Positions 26,035 through 40,500 of a stretch of DNA of 64,000 nt are shown one piece after another (position 1 is the stretch's first letter; every line of letters starts with the position of its first letter). The position numbers and the translations under genes are program-made. The notes under the pieces were generated by a model. The model saw nothing but the letters and a program-made list of their open reading frames with translations, searched no databases and was not told the origin of the DNA. The DNA lies in the NCBI GenBank assembly GCA_935421135.1, contig OW285191.1, forward strand, positions 10,095,700 through 10,159,699, in the 5' to 3' direction. This stretch comes from Bugulina stolonifera. Taxonomy: Eukaryota; Bryozoa; Gymnolaemata; Cheilostomatida; Bugulidae.

Positions 26035-26110
26035 ACGCCAACAACAACAAAATGTTAACAATGACCACTACCGCACCAACAACAACTACTACAAAATGTA
26101 CCTTGCCAAC
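26035..26110 (+). pseudogene. Remnant of a Thr-rich 21-bp coding repeat
   Basis: The words accaacaacaactactac and gccaacaacaacaa with ATG-like spacing match the stalk repeat of genes 1 and 4. The frame is short, with no acceptor or donor context and no neighbouring module. It may be a relic of a deleted paralogue exon or a stray expansion. Confidence 0.4.
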
Positions 26111-26229
26111 GAAAGCTGCCGTATCAACTTGTGAACACATGTACACCTACACCTATGTACATGCATGTACATGTGTACATTTATTGTTATGATGTTAGAT
26201 GTGAATTCAAAATTATTTTGTACAAAATA

Positions 26230-26399
26230 CACATACATGGACACTGCGTGCACATTCACATGCACATGCACATGCACATGTACATGTACATGTACCTGTG
26301 CATACATGTACATGTACATGTGCATGTGCATGTACATGTACATGTACATGTGCATGTACATGTACATGTACATGTGCATGTGCATGTGCATGTTCATGT
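26230..26399. repeat. ACATGT/ACATGC hexanucleotide array
   Basis: About 170 bp is made of ACATGT and ACATGC units with few interruptions. The bases alternate purine and pyrimidine almost without a break, and each unit is self-complementary. Frames open across it are artefacts of the repeat. Confidence 0.9.
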
Positions 26400-28578
26400 A
26401 GCATATCAACAAGAAATAAATAACTAGAGTTCTCCAACGCAAGGAGATGTGCTAGTTCATTCACGAAATATTAATCACGTTTTTATGCACTATGACTTGT
26501 TGATTTGAAAAAATATCATGGATATACGTTATAAATGTTATTGTACTAATGAGTGATGTTTCAGTAAGAACAATGGACTGAATGATAGTCTTGATAATGC
26601 AACATTTTTTTCCCCATCTTATGTTTATTTACATGTGAAAAAAGTACAATTCTATCAGTAATTGAACTGCTATATTTGTTGGATGAGTTGCCTCCACTTG
26701 TCACAATGATTTAAAGTGCCTTTCCCAAAACATAATATACTGTAGTTGCTTACACTTTCAAAACTTTCTAAGCTAGAACAGTTACAGTAACAAGTGGAAG
26801 CATTTTCAATAATATGTACAATCAAATAAAGAAGGTCAATAGCACATCCATATGCGTACGTAAACACATCCATTTACTTGTGATTCAATATAGACTATGG
26901 CTTGAGTAATGGTAGTCATGCTTTTGTTCCACACAGATATCAGGTGTTATACAAAATTTGATGGGGAAGAAATGAATCATCACCTCAATTTATGCCATGA
27001 ATCACCCTAATTAACAATTCAGTTTACCTTTCATTTACAGCAAATCATGGGCAGCTTATGAAGATATTCCATAGAATTTGTCTGCTCCTGCTTCCTTTTC
27101 ATTTATTTAAATACTAATTAAACAAATACTCAGCTTTGATGTGATATGTGCCAACAAGATAGTTGCATGCCTCGCCATTCCTTCTTAGGCCTCTTAGGCT
27201 AAATGTACAAGTTTTATTGATAGGACGACTCCATTCGTAATTGTTACATTGCATAAAACAAGATGGGCTACGTAATAAAAAATGTCATTGCCTAACAAAA
27301 AACAGGGCATGTATAACACAGCAGATGTACATGTACAGTGTGCAATAACAAATACACATTCATAAAGCTGACATGCATAACATTGTTTTACTTATTATAA
27401 TATTTATATAAGTGGCTTTTATGTTAATCACTCAACTAAGATGCATGTATAATACCACTATTATAAGAGCTGCTATTATCTAATAGAAAATACACAAGCA
27501 CATTGTAATTAAATAAATAAATACAATATAAAAACTGACATTATACAGTATATTAATAGTGCATCTTGCATTCAGACATTTTGAATGGAAGCCTAGGCGG
27601 TAAGCAAATGAGTCACCGTAATTTGCCATTTATGTGTCACTTGTAATGCGCATGGCAAAATACAATTGAAAACTACTTGTATGTAGCGTGTCTTACAACT
27701 TTTCATGTTTGTTAGTAGAAAGCCCACAGCTCTGATGTTTTAAAAAACTTGGGCTAGGTCAGGTTTACATATTGTAACTCAGGCTTATTCGTGTATCACT
27801 TAGGTTAAGTTGTTTGGAACCCAGGCTAGGTCCTTGTTATGTTCATGTAGTGCAGTTGATCTTCCCAACAAATGCTCAGGCTAGCAGATGAGTAAAGGCA
27901 AACAACATAGGCTACATACTGTCATTTTACTATAAGATGATACAACTTTTTAATAATCTCACTCTATTGCTGCTCATAAAGCTTTTACAAACAATTATGA
28001 TTAAATTGCCAATCCTTTACAAATAAATTGGGTCATACATGTGTGTTATTTCAATAGTAGGTCTAATTATTAAAATGTATGCAGTGGGTGCAACCATAAA
28101 TAAACACAATAGGTAATAAGCACATGACGTTCAGAGAAGCTAATGGTACTGGAATGTTCTCAACACTAGTTTGTCTATTTTACAGATAGCACATTGGAGG
28201 CAGAAAAGAGAGGCATCGCAACAAAACTAGTGTTTCCTTCATTAATTCAAGCAAGTTTTCGTACAAGTGAACTACTATGGTATCTTTTTGTTAATTCGAA
28301 AATGCTTTTACAAAATCTAAAGGTAGGTTTAAACATAGATCGTTTATATTGTTTTGTCTTATTTAATAATTGAGAATGCTATAATACACATGTACATGAC
28401 TGTATTCTACATTGTATGTAATACATAAATGTACATAATATATTTAACCGGAAAGTTATCTTGTGATGACATCACAGCAATAAACAGAATAATAAAACGT
28501 ATGCACGTGAGGATAGATGATCAGCTTACACTATAATTGTAGTTTTGTTTTAGGCATATTCGGTCGTACAAGTAAGAC

Positions 28579-31500
28579 ATGGGAATTAACATCCACTTCA
28601 TTGTATTCTACCTGCTGACCTTGAACACACTACTAAGTGCAGGTGAGTCTAAAAATAGTCTGAGTTTGGAAGCTCTAGTTGATACTGTAGTATGTACTGC
28701 TGTGCGACTCATTAAAATTTTAGTAAATGTGTAACAAGAAACTTTGTATATGTTATTATGTAGTGAATACTTGGCGACTCCTCAATAAATGAGAGCTGTC
28801 TTCTCTTTGCTTTGTAAGTTGTCCGCTCTTACTCCAAGACCCAACCTCAACATATAGATGTTACTTAGCGTGTATTTAGTAACTGTTAATTCATGGCTGT
28901 GCTGTCTTTGCAGACATTACATTATTTTTTCTTCTTATTGATAAACAGTGACTACCCTTATTACTATTACTGGCATTTTTATCTTGAATTATAATTTATG
29001 TAAATTTGTCATAACTCGATTTTCTGTGTGTTATACTTACTATACTATAATTTATTATGTGGCCCAGCATTAACAGATGCACTAATATATGCCTACGCTT
29101 GTGCATTTCTCCTGACGCCTGAATTCGAGCAGGTGGTTATGCTACTGAAGTATCAACTATTAGTGTCTTGGTTAGAGTAATCATAGTTTACATGAAGCAG
29201 ATACTGGTGCCAGCAGTGGCGACAGTTTCTTTATCAATAATGGTGTTGAAACCAGTACCACATTGGTGCCAGAATAGGCACTGGTACTAGTGTTAGTACC
29301 AGTTCGGATACCGGTGCGTGTACGTGTACGTGTACGTGTACGTGTACGTGTACGTGTACGTGTACGTGTACGTGTACGTGTACGTGTACGTGTACGTGTA
29401 CGTGTACGTGTACGTGTACGTGTACGTGTACGTGTACGTGTACGTGTACGTGTACGTGTACGTGTACGTGTACGTGTACGTACATACGTATACGTGTACG
29501 TGTACGTGAACGTGTACGTGTACGTGTACGTGTACGTGTACGAGTACGTGTACGTGTACGTGTACGTATACGTGTACGTGTACGTGTACCTGTACCTGTA
29601 CGTACATACGTATACGTGTATGTGTACGTGTAAGTGTACGTGTACGTGTACGTGTACGTGTACGTGTACCTGTACGTACATACGTATACGTGTATGTGTA
29701 CGTGTAAGTGTACGTGTACGTGTACGTGAACGTGTACGTGTACGTGTACCTGTACGTGTACGTGTACGTACATACGTATACGTGTACGTGTACGTGAACG
29801 TGTACGTGTACGTGTACCTGTATGTGTACGTGTACGTGTACGTGTACGTGTACGTGTACGTGTACGTGTACGTGTACGTGTACCTGTACCTGTACGTACA
29901 TACGTATACATGTATGTGTACGTGTAAGTGTACGTGTACGTGTACGTGTACGTGTACGTGTACGTGTACGTGTACGTGTACGTGTACGTGTACGTGTACA
30001 TGTACGTGTACGTGTACGTGTACGTACATACGTATACGTATACGTATATCCATATGTATATGTATAACGTATATGCTCTCTCAAATATTCAACGTGATCT
30101 GGATATCTTAGGGCCACTGCTTTAAGTACTGTACCCTGCTGCGGATAGTGTGCTTTTCCACTGAGAGCTCAGCCCCTGCTGTTTTGGTTTTTGAGCTCAT
30201 TTAAATAAATGGCTAAATTGTTGACAGTTAGCAAAAAGCCAACAATATTTGTTCATATGTACCACATGCTTTAACTAAGGTAATAAAATTGCATGTTTAC
30301 TTCGTTAAAGCATTTGCATTGCTGCATCGTATGTTGTAGAATGGGCTGCTAAGATTTCTGGATTACCGTTGAATATATCTAATAAACCAAAAACACTATC
30401 TCTGAACTTGACATGGAAAAGTGAAACTGATTTCGAACCGAGGACTGTTCCCCTACTTTTGACTAGAAGTGATGCCGTAAATACAAGACTACCAATTTAC
30501 AAACTGGAAAATAATGGGACACCATATCGAACTGCCCTCTCCAACATGGAGGTATGACTAACTCATAACTCCAATGTATACAGACTCCTTATACATTGTA
30601 TAATATGTGCATGTGTGTGAAATGTATCATAATGTATGCTATTGAGGAGACACAGGTGTTGAATGTACTGGATGTACATGTACATGTAGCTAGCTTAATC
30701 GTTAAAGTATTGTATAATGTACATTTTATAGTAAGTATTGTAAGAAACATGTACATGTAGTTGTCGTATGACTGTATTGTACGATACATGTAAGTGCTGT
30801 ATTATGTGTATTGTAAGTAATGTACATGTACATGCACATGTGTTTATTGCATGTATCCTCGTTAGTACTCTGTTGAAGGTGTTTGTCTGTGTATAGACAG
30901 ATGCATTATAATGTACATGTAGGTACATGTAGGTGTACTAAATAGGTAGGTGTATTATAGGTAGGTGTATTAGATAAGCGTATTATAGGTAGGTGTATTA
31001 TAGATGTATTGTAGGTGTATCATGGAGGGTATAGGATTTTTGAGAAGAAATATTATTTTTTCTTTCAGCGTCTTGGGGGTGAATGGCTGGCAATGCCAGG
31101 CCATTTACATCTATGACTATTTTGCAGTGGTCATATACCAAACATATTTTTAATGTATGTGGTGGGCGGCTAGAACGCCATTATATTTTCCTTTTACTTT
31201 TTCAAATAACTTACTGTATTTTATGTGATGGCGCCTAGAACGCAATTTCCTCCCACGAGTGTTTGGTGTGATGGCGACTAGAACGCAATTTCCTCCTACG
31301 AGTGTTTGGCGAGTGGAAGCACCCATCTGCAGCAACCAACAATCGTTTCACGAACAAACTTCTTTAATGCACCGTCTTTCAACAATGCTGGAGAAACTTT
31401 GTTTGGGGAAACCTGTCCACCATCACAGGCGCTAAACCACTGGCTCTGAAATAGAAAGCACAGTAACGCACAGCAGTAGCTGTACCAAGTTTTTATTTAT

Positions 31501-34500
31501 TCCATTCATATTTTAATATGTTCCTTTTGTCAGGTAAATTAACTACATGTATGCGCTAACATTAACCTATTGCCAATCTATAAAATTTACAACAGTAGAA
31601 TAACACATGCGATACTAATGCGATGTATCTTGCAGAAAATATCAAGGAGCTTAACGTTGTGGTGGCAAAAGCACATGGCAATTGGTCCTTTTGTGACCCT
31701 CAGGACAAACTATATAGTAACAACTGACTAAATACAATGCTTCTCTTATAGGTGTTACAAATTATCACGAAATCGCTACATAGACAAACTAATACTTTAT
31801 TCACAATATTATTTCTAAAGAAAAGGGGGCATCCTAGAGGTGAAGGTGGTGATAAATATAAAAAAGGGGATGGTGGTGGGTAAATTTGTGAATTTAATAA
31901 TATCCTTCTTCCTGCTAGTGTAGAGGAGAAATAACCACTGTGGTGGTCCAGTTGTGGGCTAGCTTTACACATACAAGCTAGGAAAAAAGCCCTGAAACAA
32001 ACCGCGTCCTAAACTCTATTGTTTCCTTGTCTTTACAGAACAAGGAGACATAACTCTAAGACTACTCAAAGAAGATATAATTTTGGAACAAAATTATTGC
32101 ATTTTTCTATCAGCTACATGTACTATCTTTGTTGTGAGCATGACATAGCTGTGCAGTCGTTGTCGTGTATGCATATAGTCTCCCCAAGTGTACATAAATG
32201 TGACTTGCATGTATATGTACATGTATATGTTTTAGAGCTCCATGTTCTACCACGACAGAAATTACCAAGCCTCTCTTTCGCTCAATCTCGTAACTGAATT
32301 TGACACACCAGTGCTGGTAATGCGTTTGACATTTCTCTCGCACATCCGCCTACGCTGGGTTGATTCATATTACATTAATTTACACTAAAGAACTCGTTTA
32401 ATTGTGAAATCGGATTAGTACTGTATGCAAAAAATTTGATAGATTTCAATGAATGTGTTTCAATCAACATAAATGGCTGCCGTAGTGCTTGTTAAAAGTT
32501 GAAGTTACCTCAGTATTCAAAATAGAGACAGATGCTTTTTAACAAATGACAGCATAATGATTGTTGAAATAAGGTGTTGTTTTATCTTGCGTTTTAACTC
32601 CATTTTAATCATTTAACAGAAAGGAAGTTTTCTTCTGAATGGAAAAAAGTTTTCTGTGGACCCTTATAACCTTCATAAACGATCTAAATCTGAGGAAGAA
32701 TGGGATCATGCTTTAGTAAAAAGAGGTACGCCAACCCCTTAAATGGTCTTAGTCTTATACAAGCACGCTAGATCTATTAATACACAGATATACATCTAGA
32801 TTAATTGGCAAAGATAAAAATTGTTTGCACAACTTGTATGCCTACACACCCATTAATGTACAAGAGTCGTAGCACTGAGCAACAGCTAGTAGTTTCAGAA
32901 AGGCATGGCAGAGTCACCTAGTGAGATAGCCTTGTTACCCATCCTAAACGGAATTGTTTGTAGGTCTATGTTTGTTGACTTCAGCATTGTTTGTGTTCAT
33001 ATTAATTAAATCTAAATTACATTCTTTCAATATTAAATAGGTTGTTGATTTGATATACTATCCTGTCCTATCCTAAATATGTATATGAACCGTGAGAACA
33101 CAAAAGTAGAGCAGCAGTAAATGTCGCTGTAGCGTAACGATGCTGTACATATCTACAAAACGAGGAGCCATTAAACTCTACCATGTTTAGTTGGTATAAC
33201 AAAATGTTAAAGTCAAACCATATGATTGCAGACCTGAAAGAAGGTTTCCAGGATTATAAAATCTATTCCAAATATCAAGAATATGCTGATGGAAGCCTGA
33301 AGCAATATAAAGTATTTGATAGAGACAAAAGAAGGCTTAAGGAACGTCAAGATAAATTGGACAGTAGGGATAGACATAAGAGAGAGTCTTTGAAGGATCC
33401 TACCTACCTCATAGAACTTCATATAGTGGTGGATTTCCATCTCTATCAACAGTAAGTGTTAATATGCCTGCAAATAACTTATCGCAATTCATCCTTTTAG
33501 TGATCATTTAACTGGTTGCCGCCCCGTATATGTAATTTTACTATAGATATGGGCACAGGCTAATTAAACAACAATGGTGATTGTCACTTTTACTGTCACG
33601 TAGCAAAATGTTGTGCAACTAACTGGGTTGTGTACGGAATATTTTATAGGATAATAATGATATTAATCAGAATGGAGCGTATTTACTTTGCTCCTTCCTT
33701 TACTACACTGAATGATGGTAATATGCAATACTTTAGACGACACAACTTACGTATTACTGACAAAAAATGAAGTTATCAATTTATCGTGGGCTGAAAATTT
33801 GAAAAAGAATAATACCTTCTCGTATTAAAATTAAGTGAATGTTTGATTGATGTTTAATTTAATTGTTTAAAAATCCTTTTCCGAAGAACCAGTGGCTTAG
33901 GGTTGAACTTGATTACATACAACTATGAGAATGAATGTTTGTTATTGTGTTATACTCCCGCATAGAATAAGTTTGTTTTCCAAATTTCATAAATGCAATC
34001 CGGAATCAAGCAGTAGTTACGAATACATAATATTGTAATGTTTCTGAGTTAGATGATCATACGAGAGCCGAGGGCTACACGTATGTGAAGGGCTTGGAAG
34101 GTGGTAGAGGCCGACCAAGTGTACCTTCTGCTCATTACATAAAAGAGTGAACAGTTATAAGTGCTCTTATTAGTGTAGATTGTGGATTATCTTAGACGTA
34201 GGCCGATGCCGAGACTCGTTGGAGCTCAGGACCGACGTAGGTCTAGTAGAGTTTATACTCCAAGGGAGTGTAGTGAAGAAGATCTAACCTTGAGAACCTA
34301 AGTCAGACGCTAGGTTCATTTAGAACCCGGGATCGGCCTAAGCCTAAGGGGTGGATAGAGATATGCTTAGCCTAGGATGAGGTGAACTCGAGCCGTACTG
34401 AATCCAAAGGATTCTCAGGTGGAGTTACCCGCCTAAAGAGTAAGCCTCTGTAGGTTGAGTTAGGAGATGTTGCTTTATTCAAGCGCAATCAACAACTGAT

Positions 34501-37500
34501 TCACAATAGAAAATGCTCTGCCTTATATACATAACAAACTTCCGGTAAAAATGGTACGACAGGGTGTCGGCTCCGGAACTTACGCAACAATATGTCTTGT
34601 TCCGCCCGACCTGGCCATATGAAAAGGTCGGCCATGGCACAAAAAGTGCTTACAATAGATAAAAACATGTCGTGTGTAAATATGAGCTAAATCCATAAGG
34701 TCGGCCACGTAGTTACAGTATAAAGTGGCAAAAAGACTCTAACAATATGCAATCAAGTAAGGATAGACAATTACTAAATAAGTATAAATGTGGGAAAAAC
34801 CAAGTTGCAATAGAGAGTAATTCCAAGACTTGATTGCTAATACAGACATGTATATAAGACACGCAGTGGATAATAGGGTATTGAATGCATAGACAATAAT
34901 AGGTAGACAATGCATGGATATGTGAATGACAGTATATGAATAAGGTTAATTGTCAGCTAATGATATTGTCAGTGTGGCTGGCCTAGGTGCCATTACCACA
35001 GAGGCCGTTTCACCAGAATATAACATTCACAATAGGATCAAACACATGCCCAACTTTCAGTTATACATTGTACATGTGTACGTGTGTACGTAGAATAGTT
35101 TGTGTCAACTCTACATGTACATACTGTATACACTGCAGTAGGTAAACCCATAGGCCTATTCAATTATGTTGAGTGGGTGGTTAGGTAGTATGTGCACAAA
35201 ATATCTCAACTTTCAATTTGTATGCCTGAGCCAGACTATTTTTTCTATCTTTCAGCATACCGTATGCTATCAGTAGATTGGATAGTGTATGATTGCTGTG
35301 AGACATTTCATTTTTAGATTACGTGACAGTAGCGAAACTATTGGGTGGCCTGGAACTGTTTTGGACTATATCAAGTTTGCGATGGGACACGCAGCTAGCG
35401 AGGTATGTATGATATATCGCTAAATCATACAGTGTATAAGGGCTCGTACAATAGAGTGCTAGGGCTACATTAACTTTGCAGTCCAACATGATGACATACA
35501 TGTACATAACTATTTGATTTGAGTAGATAATAGTGCACTGGCCACATTTATCTTACGTGTAACTGTTCAACTAGCCTCAGTGCCCAATTAGAGCAAATAC
35601 GGGTAATTGTTATCAAAGTTAGTAATTACAACAATAAAAAATGAACTTGTGAAAAGTAATTTTTTACAAGGTTAGAATGGCACTGTACTACAATCTATGT
35701 GCTGTAGTGTAACACTAGGATTAATAACAAAGTATTAAATAACACATCTGTGTTTTAACTGAAGGCACAAATGTTCAATTAATATAGGCCTGTGGTGTAG
35801 AATATACACAACTGTTGATGTACATGTAGAAGGTAGAGGATATAGTAAACTAATTACTTATACACTGATCAATCTAAATAGTTATTGTCTTATCTATGAC
35901 TCATTCTTTGGAACCAGTAGCCTATTTGAAATTACATGACTGTGTACTAATACGAATATTTGTCAACTACGCTGGCGATCATAACATGACATTGCTTTGG
36001 TGTCTAAACATTTACTATTCAGTAGTGCTGTCTTGCCGCCCAGTTTACAAAGATTCATGTGTGTAGGCGGGCTATGCATTAATACTATCAATATACAATG
36101 ACTGCTGATTTTATTACATTATTCTATAGTAATGTATATAAGATGCAACATCATAAACTGCTAAAATAATACAAACAATAAATTTTTTGCAAAAAGAAAA
36201 GTCAATTAGAAATGTAAACAATAAAATCATATTATGAAGAGCTAAATATGTTCAGCAGTTTTGTGTAAACTTTCTATATGGTGCCCTAATGTTCTTCTAG
36301 ATGTGTTGCTTATATCAGTTAAGCCGAAGATTCAACTTCTGCACCACTTTTCACCGCGTGAGTGTATATTGCATTATCAGTCACTGTTCTCACCAGATAA
36401 GAACTGGCCTATGCTTTCTGTTGCAGGTGGATCTGCTATATCAAAGTATAGATTCCAGTGTTGCTCCTGTATATGGTTCCTGGACTCTTGGCACAAAGCT
36501 GTCATATCTAACAGTCATAGAGGTATTTTATAAAGCATAATAGTATGTGCATGTATTACATGTAGTTTGTCACATGCCACACTCACTTCCAGATTTGACA
36601 TAGTGTGTCTTAAGTTACATGAATTCTACCAATACTGACTTAGGTGCAAGTTAAAATCTGAAAGGCCTGGACAGGTTAAAATTAATGTTGCGTCAAATTT
36701 TCTTGTTAGTCAAAAGACTCGTGTATGACTTTTAGATATGACCATAAATGTGGCTCTTGATATGACCATAAATGTGATTTTTGATATGACATCAAAGAAA
36801 AACCTAGGGATAAATAGGCTTATAGTTTGACTGGTAGACAATATTACGTTGAGGTGCCAAATACACCATGATTACCTATGATTACCCATTACACTATGAA
36901 AGTGCTGTGTATGTAACTACTTTGGTATTCTGGGCATACATGTTTTACAAGTAGTTAACAATGTGTTTTAAGTTGACCTTTTACATGCTCCGCTTATATG
37001 AGTCATGTAGGCCATTGGCTAATGAATGTTGTTCTTGCCTCTTATTGGCTACCAGTCAGAAGCTCAGTCACCTTGGAGTTCTTTGCGTTCTGGCAACACT
37101 GTAGAAGCCAAATCTCTGCTGCATGAATTTGATAGATGGAGAGAGGATAACTCCCATATACTACCTGGTGATCACTTTATGCTTCTGACCAGGTGAGGAG
37201 ACAACTCCTAAATTCATATAGAGTGTGGGAGTTACACATTATTATACTTCCACTGTGTGGGTAGTAATTCAAATCTAAATAAGTTTAAATACTGTGTATA
37301 TTGCATTGAAATAAGAGTCTAAATTCTAGCGTTGAAATAGCTAATTTGCGAATATGACTATATCTTTTTTCCTGAGGGTATAGAGGAGGATTAACCACTG
37401 TAGTGGTCTAGTTGGGGGCTAGCCAAGTACACGTAAGCTAAGGAAAAGCCTTGAAACAAGCTACAGCTTACCCTATTGTTTCCTTATCCTTACAGTTCAA

Positions 37501-40500
37501 GAAAACATAACTCCAAGACTAATCAAAGAAAATATAAATTTGGAACAAAATTATGACATATTGTAATGGTACGCCCAGTCGTATCTTACATCTGACACTC
37601 ATTATTACATGCATACATGTATATATCTGCTTGTACTTTACTCTTATATTGTTATATATGATTGTATGATTATATCTAAGTCTTTTAATGCCTTTTTATA
37701 CCCATGTACAGAGGCCCGACCTCTCAGAATCCATTGATATTCATTTTGTACATGAATTGGACCATTATAAGCAACTTTTGTAGAACCCGACCTATTTTGG
37801 GTCGGCCGTCGGGCTTCCGGCGGCCATCTTGTTGCGCAACTTCCGGACGACCACACGTCGTCTTTTCCCGACGTCATGTCGGCCGGAAGTCCTTATACTA
37901 TATAAAGGGCATTGTTTTACTGTTCATTGTCTCAGTCTTCACTTGGCTTTCAATAAAGACACATCTATACTTGATACAGAGACTTTCTCTTCCTTTTGCC
38001 AGGTCATTCGCCTTGCGAACTGCCTACTAGGTCGGATCACTCTCTTTCATTGTATAGTCTGAAGGTCGGACTTGAGATCAGATGGGTCGTCTTTGGTAGT
38101 ATTTGGGCTACTGAGACCGCTCGATCTTTCATGTAATGCGAAGTCCTATTACCACTCATAGGCACTTCATTTCTGGGTCGATAGTCGTCCAAGGACGACC
38201 GCACCAAATCACAGAAACCATTACATTGGTGGCAGCGGTGGGATTCTAAGGTCGTACTCTTACGATACGAAGAGAAGGAAGGTGACCTCGGACTCGGGTG
38301 ACCGGCCGACCTCATTCTTCAATACTTCTACGGCGATTTAGGACTCGGACCCGGGAACCTTGGATACGAGAAGGTGACAAACGCTAAAGTGCACCCATAA
38401 TTCTCGTGGTTCCGCTGGATGTAGCCCGACCTACGCCGGATCTTCAATCAAAGACCGACCTCGGATCCAGAACAGATTGACGGTACTCAGTACGACCATT
38501 AGGCCGACACGGCCTACAAACCAAAGCAGTTTTACTCACTACCCGACACCCTACCGACATGGACCGAATAAGGAACCTGCTTCAGCAGGTAATGTACCAG
38601 GCCGAGCAGGACCTCAAAACACTCAGCTACAACGGACAAGAGGACGTCGAACTCTTCATAGAAGACTTCACCGCTATGGCAGAGCGTTGCAACTGGAATG
38701 ACAGAGCACGCCTCATACGGCTTAGAGCCGCCCTACACGGGCCCGCACAAGAGTGCGGCCGACCCCGATCAGTCGAAGAGATATTTTCCCGACTGAGGGA
38801 ACAGTATGGACTATCTGCCAGAGAAGCCCGATGGAAGCTGTCCACCCTGGAACAGCCAGCCCACACGTCACTCAGAGACTATGCAGCTCTCATCCGCAGA
38901 CTGATGGCAACAGCCTTTGAAGGAGCACCCCCTGCATCTTTGGAAGAGTGGGCTGTAGAGAAGTTCTGCCTCTCAGTCCACGACCGTGGCCTACGCTGGT
39001 ACTATACATGGTTACAGCCCGATGATATGGAGGAAGCCCTGGAAACCGGAACAGCCTTCCAGAGCAACAAGGGTGGCAAGGCCAACCCTCCAAAGCCACA
39101 AGAGGAGCTTCCCGCCGACCTCCTACGGAAAGCCCTACATACCCTCCTACAGAAATGTCAAGGCACAGATGACGGGCCGACGGACACACTAGAACCCGTC
39201 CCAGTAGACGAACCCATTCCTACTGGAGCCCAGCAAGGAGAAGGTGGACCACCCCACATTGGTCGTCCACAAAGGCCGACGGATACATCAGAACCCGTCC
39301 CAGTAGATGAACCCATTCCTACTGAGGCCAAACCCAAGAAGAGTGGACCAAACCACAATGGTCGTCCACTGAGGCCGACGGACACATCAGAACCCGTCCT
39401 AGTGGAAGAACCTATACCCACTAAGCCTAAAGTCAAGAGTAGCCACTCCAAACAGAAAACCCCACGGGTAACTAGCCCATCACACTCCAGGCCGACGGCG
39501 TCACCTACACCCGTCACAGTGGATGAACCTAAACCCACTAGGCCAACACCAGGCAAGAAACGACCCCACTCAAAGCCGGACACATCCGAAGTGACCACAG
39601 ATCACCCCCCAAGGCTGAAAGGACGACTCATATGTCCCGCCCCGTCGGACCAAACCTTACAAGGTAAACCCGACCTATCCTCAACTCCGAAGGATCAACA
39701 GGATCTGGCCACGTCCAGACCCGACGCTAATCAGCAATTGATTCCCGCCCAAATTCAGTATGCCCCGACGGACGACTTATCGTGTGTAGAACTGCCAGAC
39801 ACTACAGTCCAAGTCCGCGGCCTGAGGATCGACACGGAGCAAACCGTGCTGGACCAAACCAGAGAGCTACCTCTGAACCTCTCGAAGAATGTTCAAGTTT
39901 CAACAGCCCGACCTGATCCAGAGGACGCGAAATGTCGCGTAGCCGAACCTCAAGACATAATCCCAACGACGGAGATACAGTCTATACTGCCAGCAGTTCA
40001 AGTACATAAAGCAAAACGCTCTTGTACGGAATCTAGCATTGCCGAACAGTTTCAGTCGAAAATACAGATTGCCGAACTCTCGAAGTCCCCTAAAGTGGAT
40101 AAGAAGCAATCGAAGGCAACTATTGCCGTGTTCCCGCGCTTATTTGACGAGTCGAACAAAGAAAATGTGCCTGAGGCATTGCCTACAATTGAGCCAATTG
40201 CTCATCCCTCGGCTAGTATAAATACGACAGCTCACAGACGAGTAGTCCTTTCTCGTCCAGCACTTCACCGAAGCACATGTATCCCTACATGTGGCAACTC
40301 CTGCACTCCTCGTGTCACTGGTGAAGTTAATAGCAGCACTCGTATCCTTTCTCATTCTCGTGCAGACGAGACGGCTACTCCTTCTAGTATGGATCACTCC
40401 AACCAGCCTGTCTTCACGGCTGAAGGTAAGCAAATCTCAGTGTTACCAGTAAGGACCGAATCAGAATTAGAGGTACAGTCAACACCTGTGGGACTGTCAG

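Larger units (their letters stand above)
24895..28578. other. Intergenic region between genes 2 and 3
   Basis: AATAAA at 25163-25168 is the likely poly(A) signal of gene 2. The rest holds a 25-bp triplication (25020-25094), a truncated MITE (25947-25993), a decayed Thr-codon repeat remnant (26035-26110) and an ACATGT array (26230-26399). From 26400 to 28578 I see AT-rich sequence and no supported exon. An acceptor-like tttacag (28179-28185) could belong to a 5' UTR exon of gene 3, but this is unproven. Confidence 0.55.

Noticed and set aside
26089..26464. Cys/Thr and His/Val repeat frames on both strands
   Set aside because: Translations of the ACATGT array with no start context or homology.
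29181..30125. Six overlapping frames of 60-290 codons on both strands
   Set aside because: The TGTACG hexamer contains no stop in any frame, so all are low-complexity artefacts in an intron.
37704..38062. Small frames (77-108 codons) also present at 42053-42411
   Set aside because: They lie inside the two LTRs and cross the promoter and poly(A) region; they are not conserved proteins.
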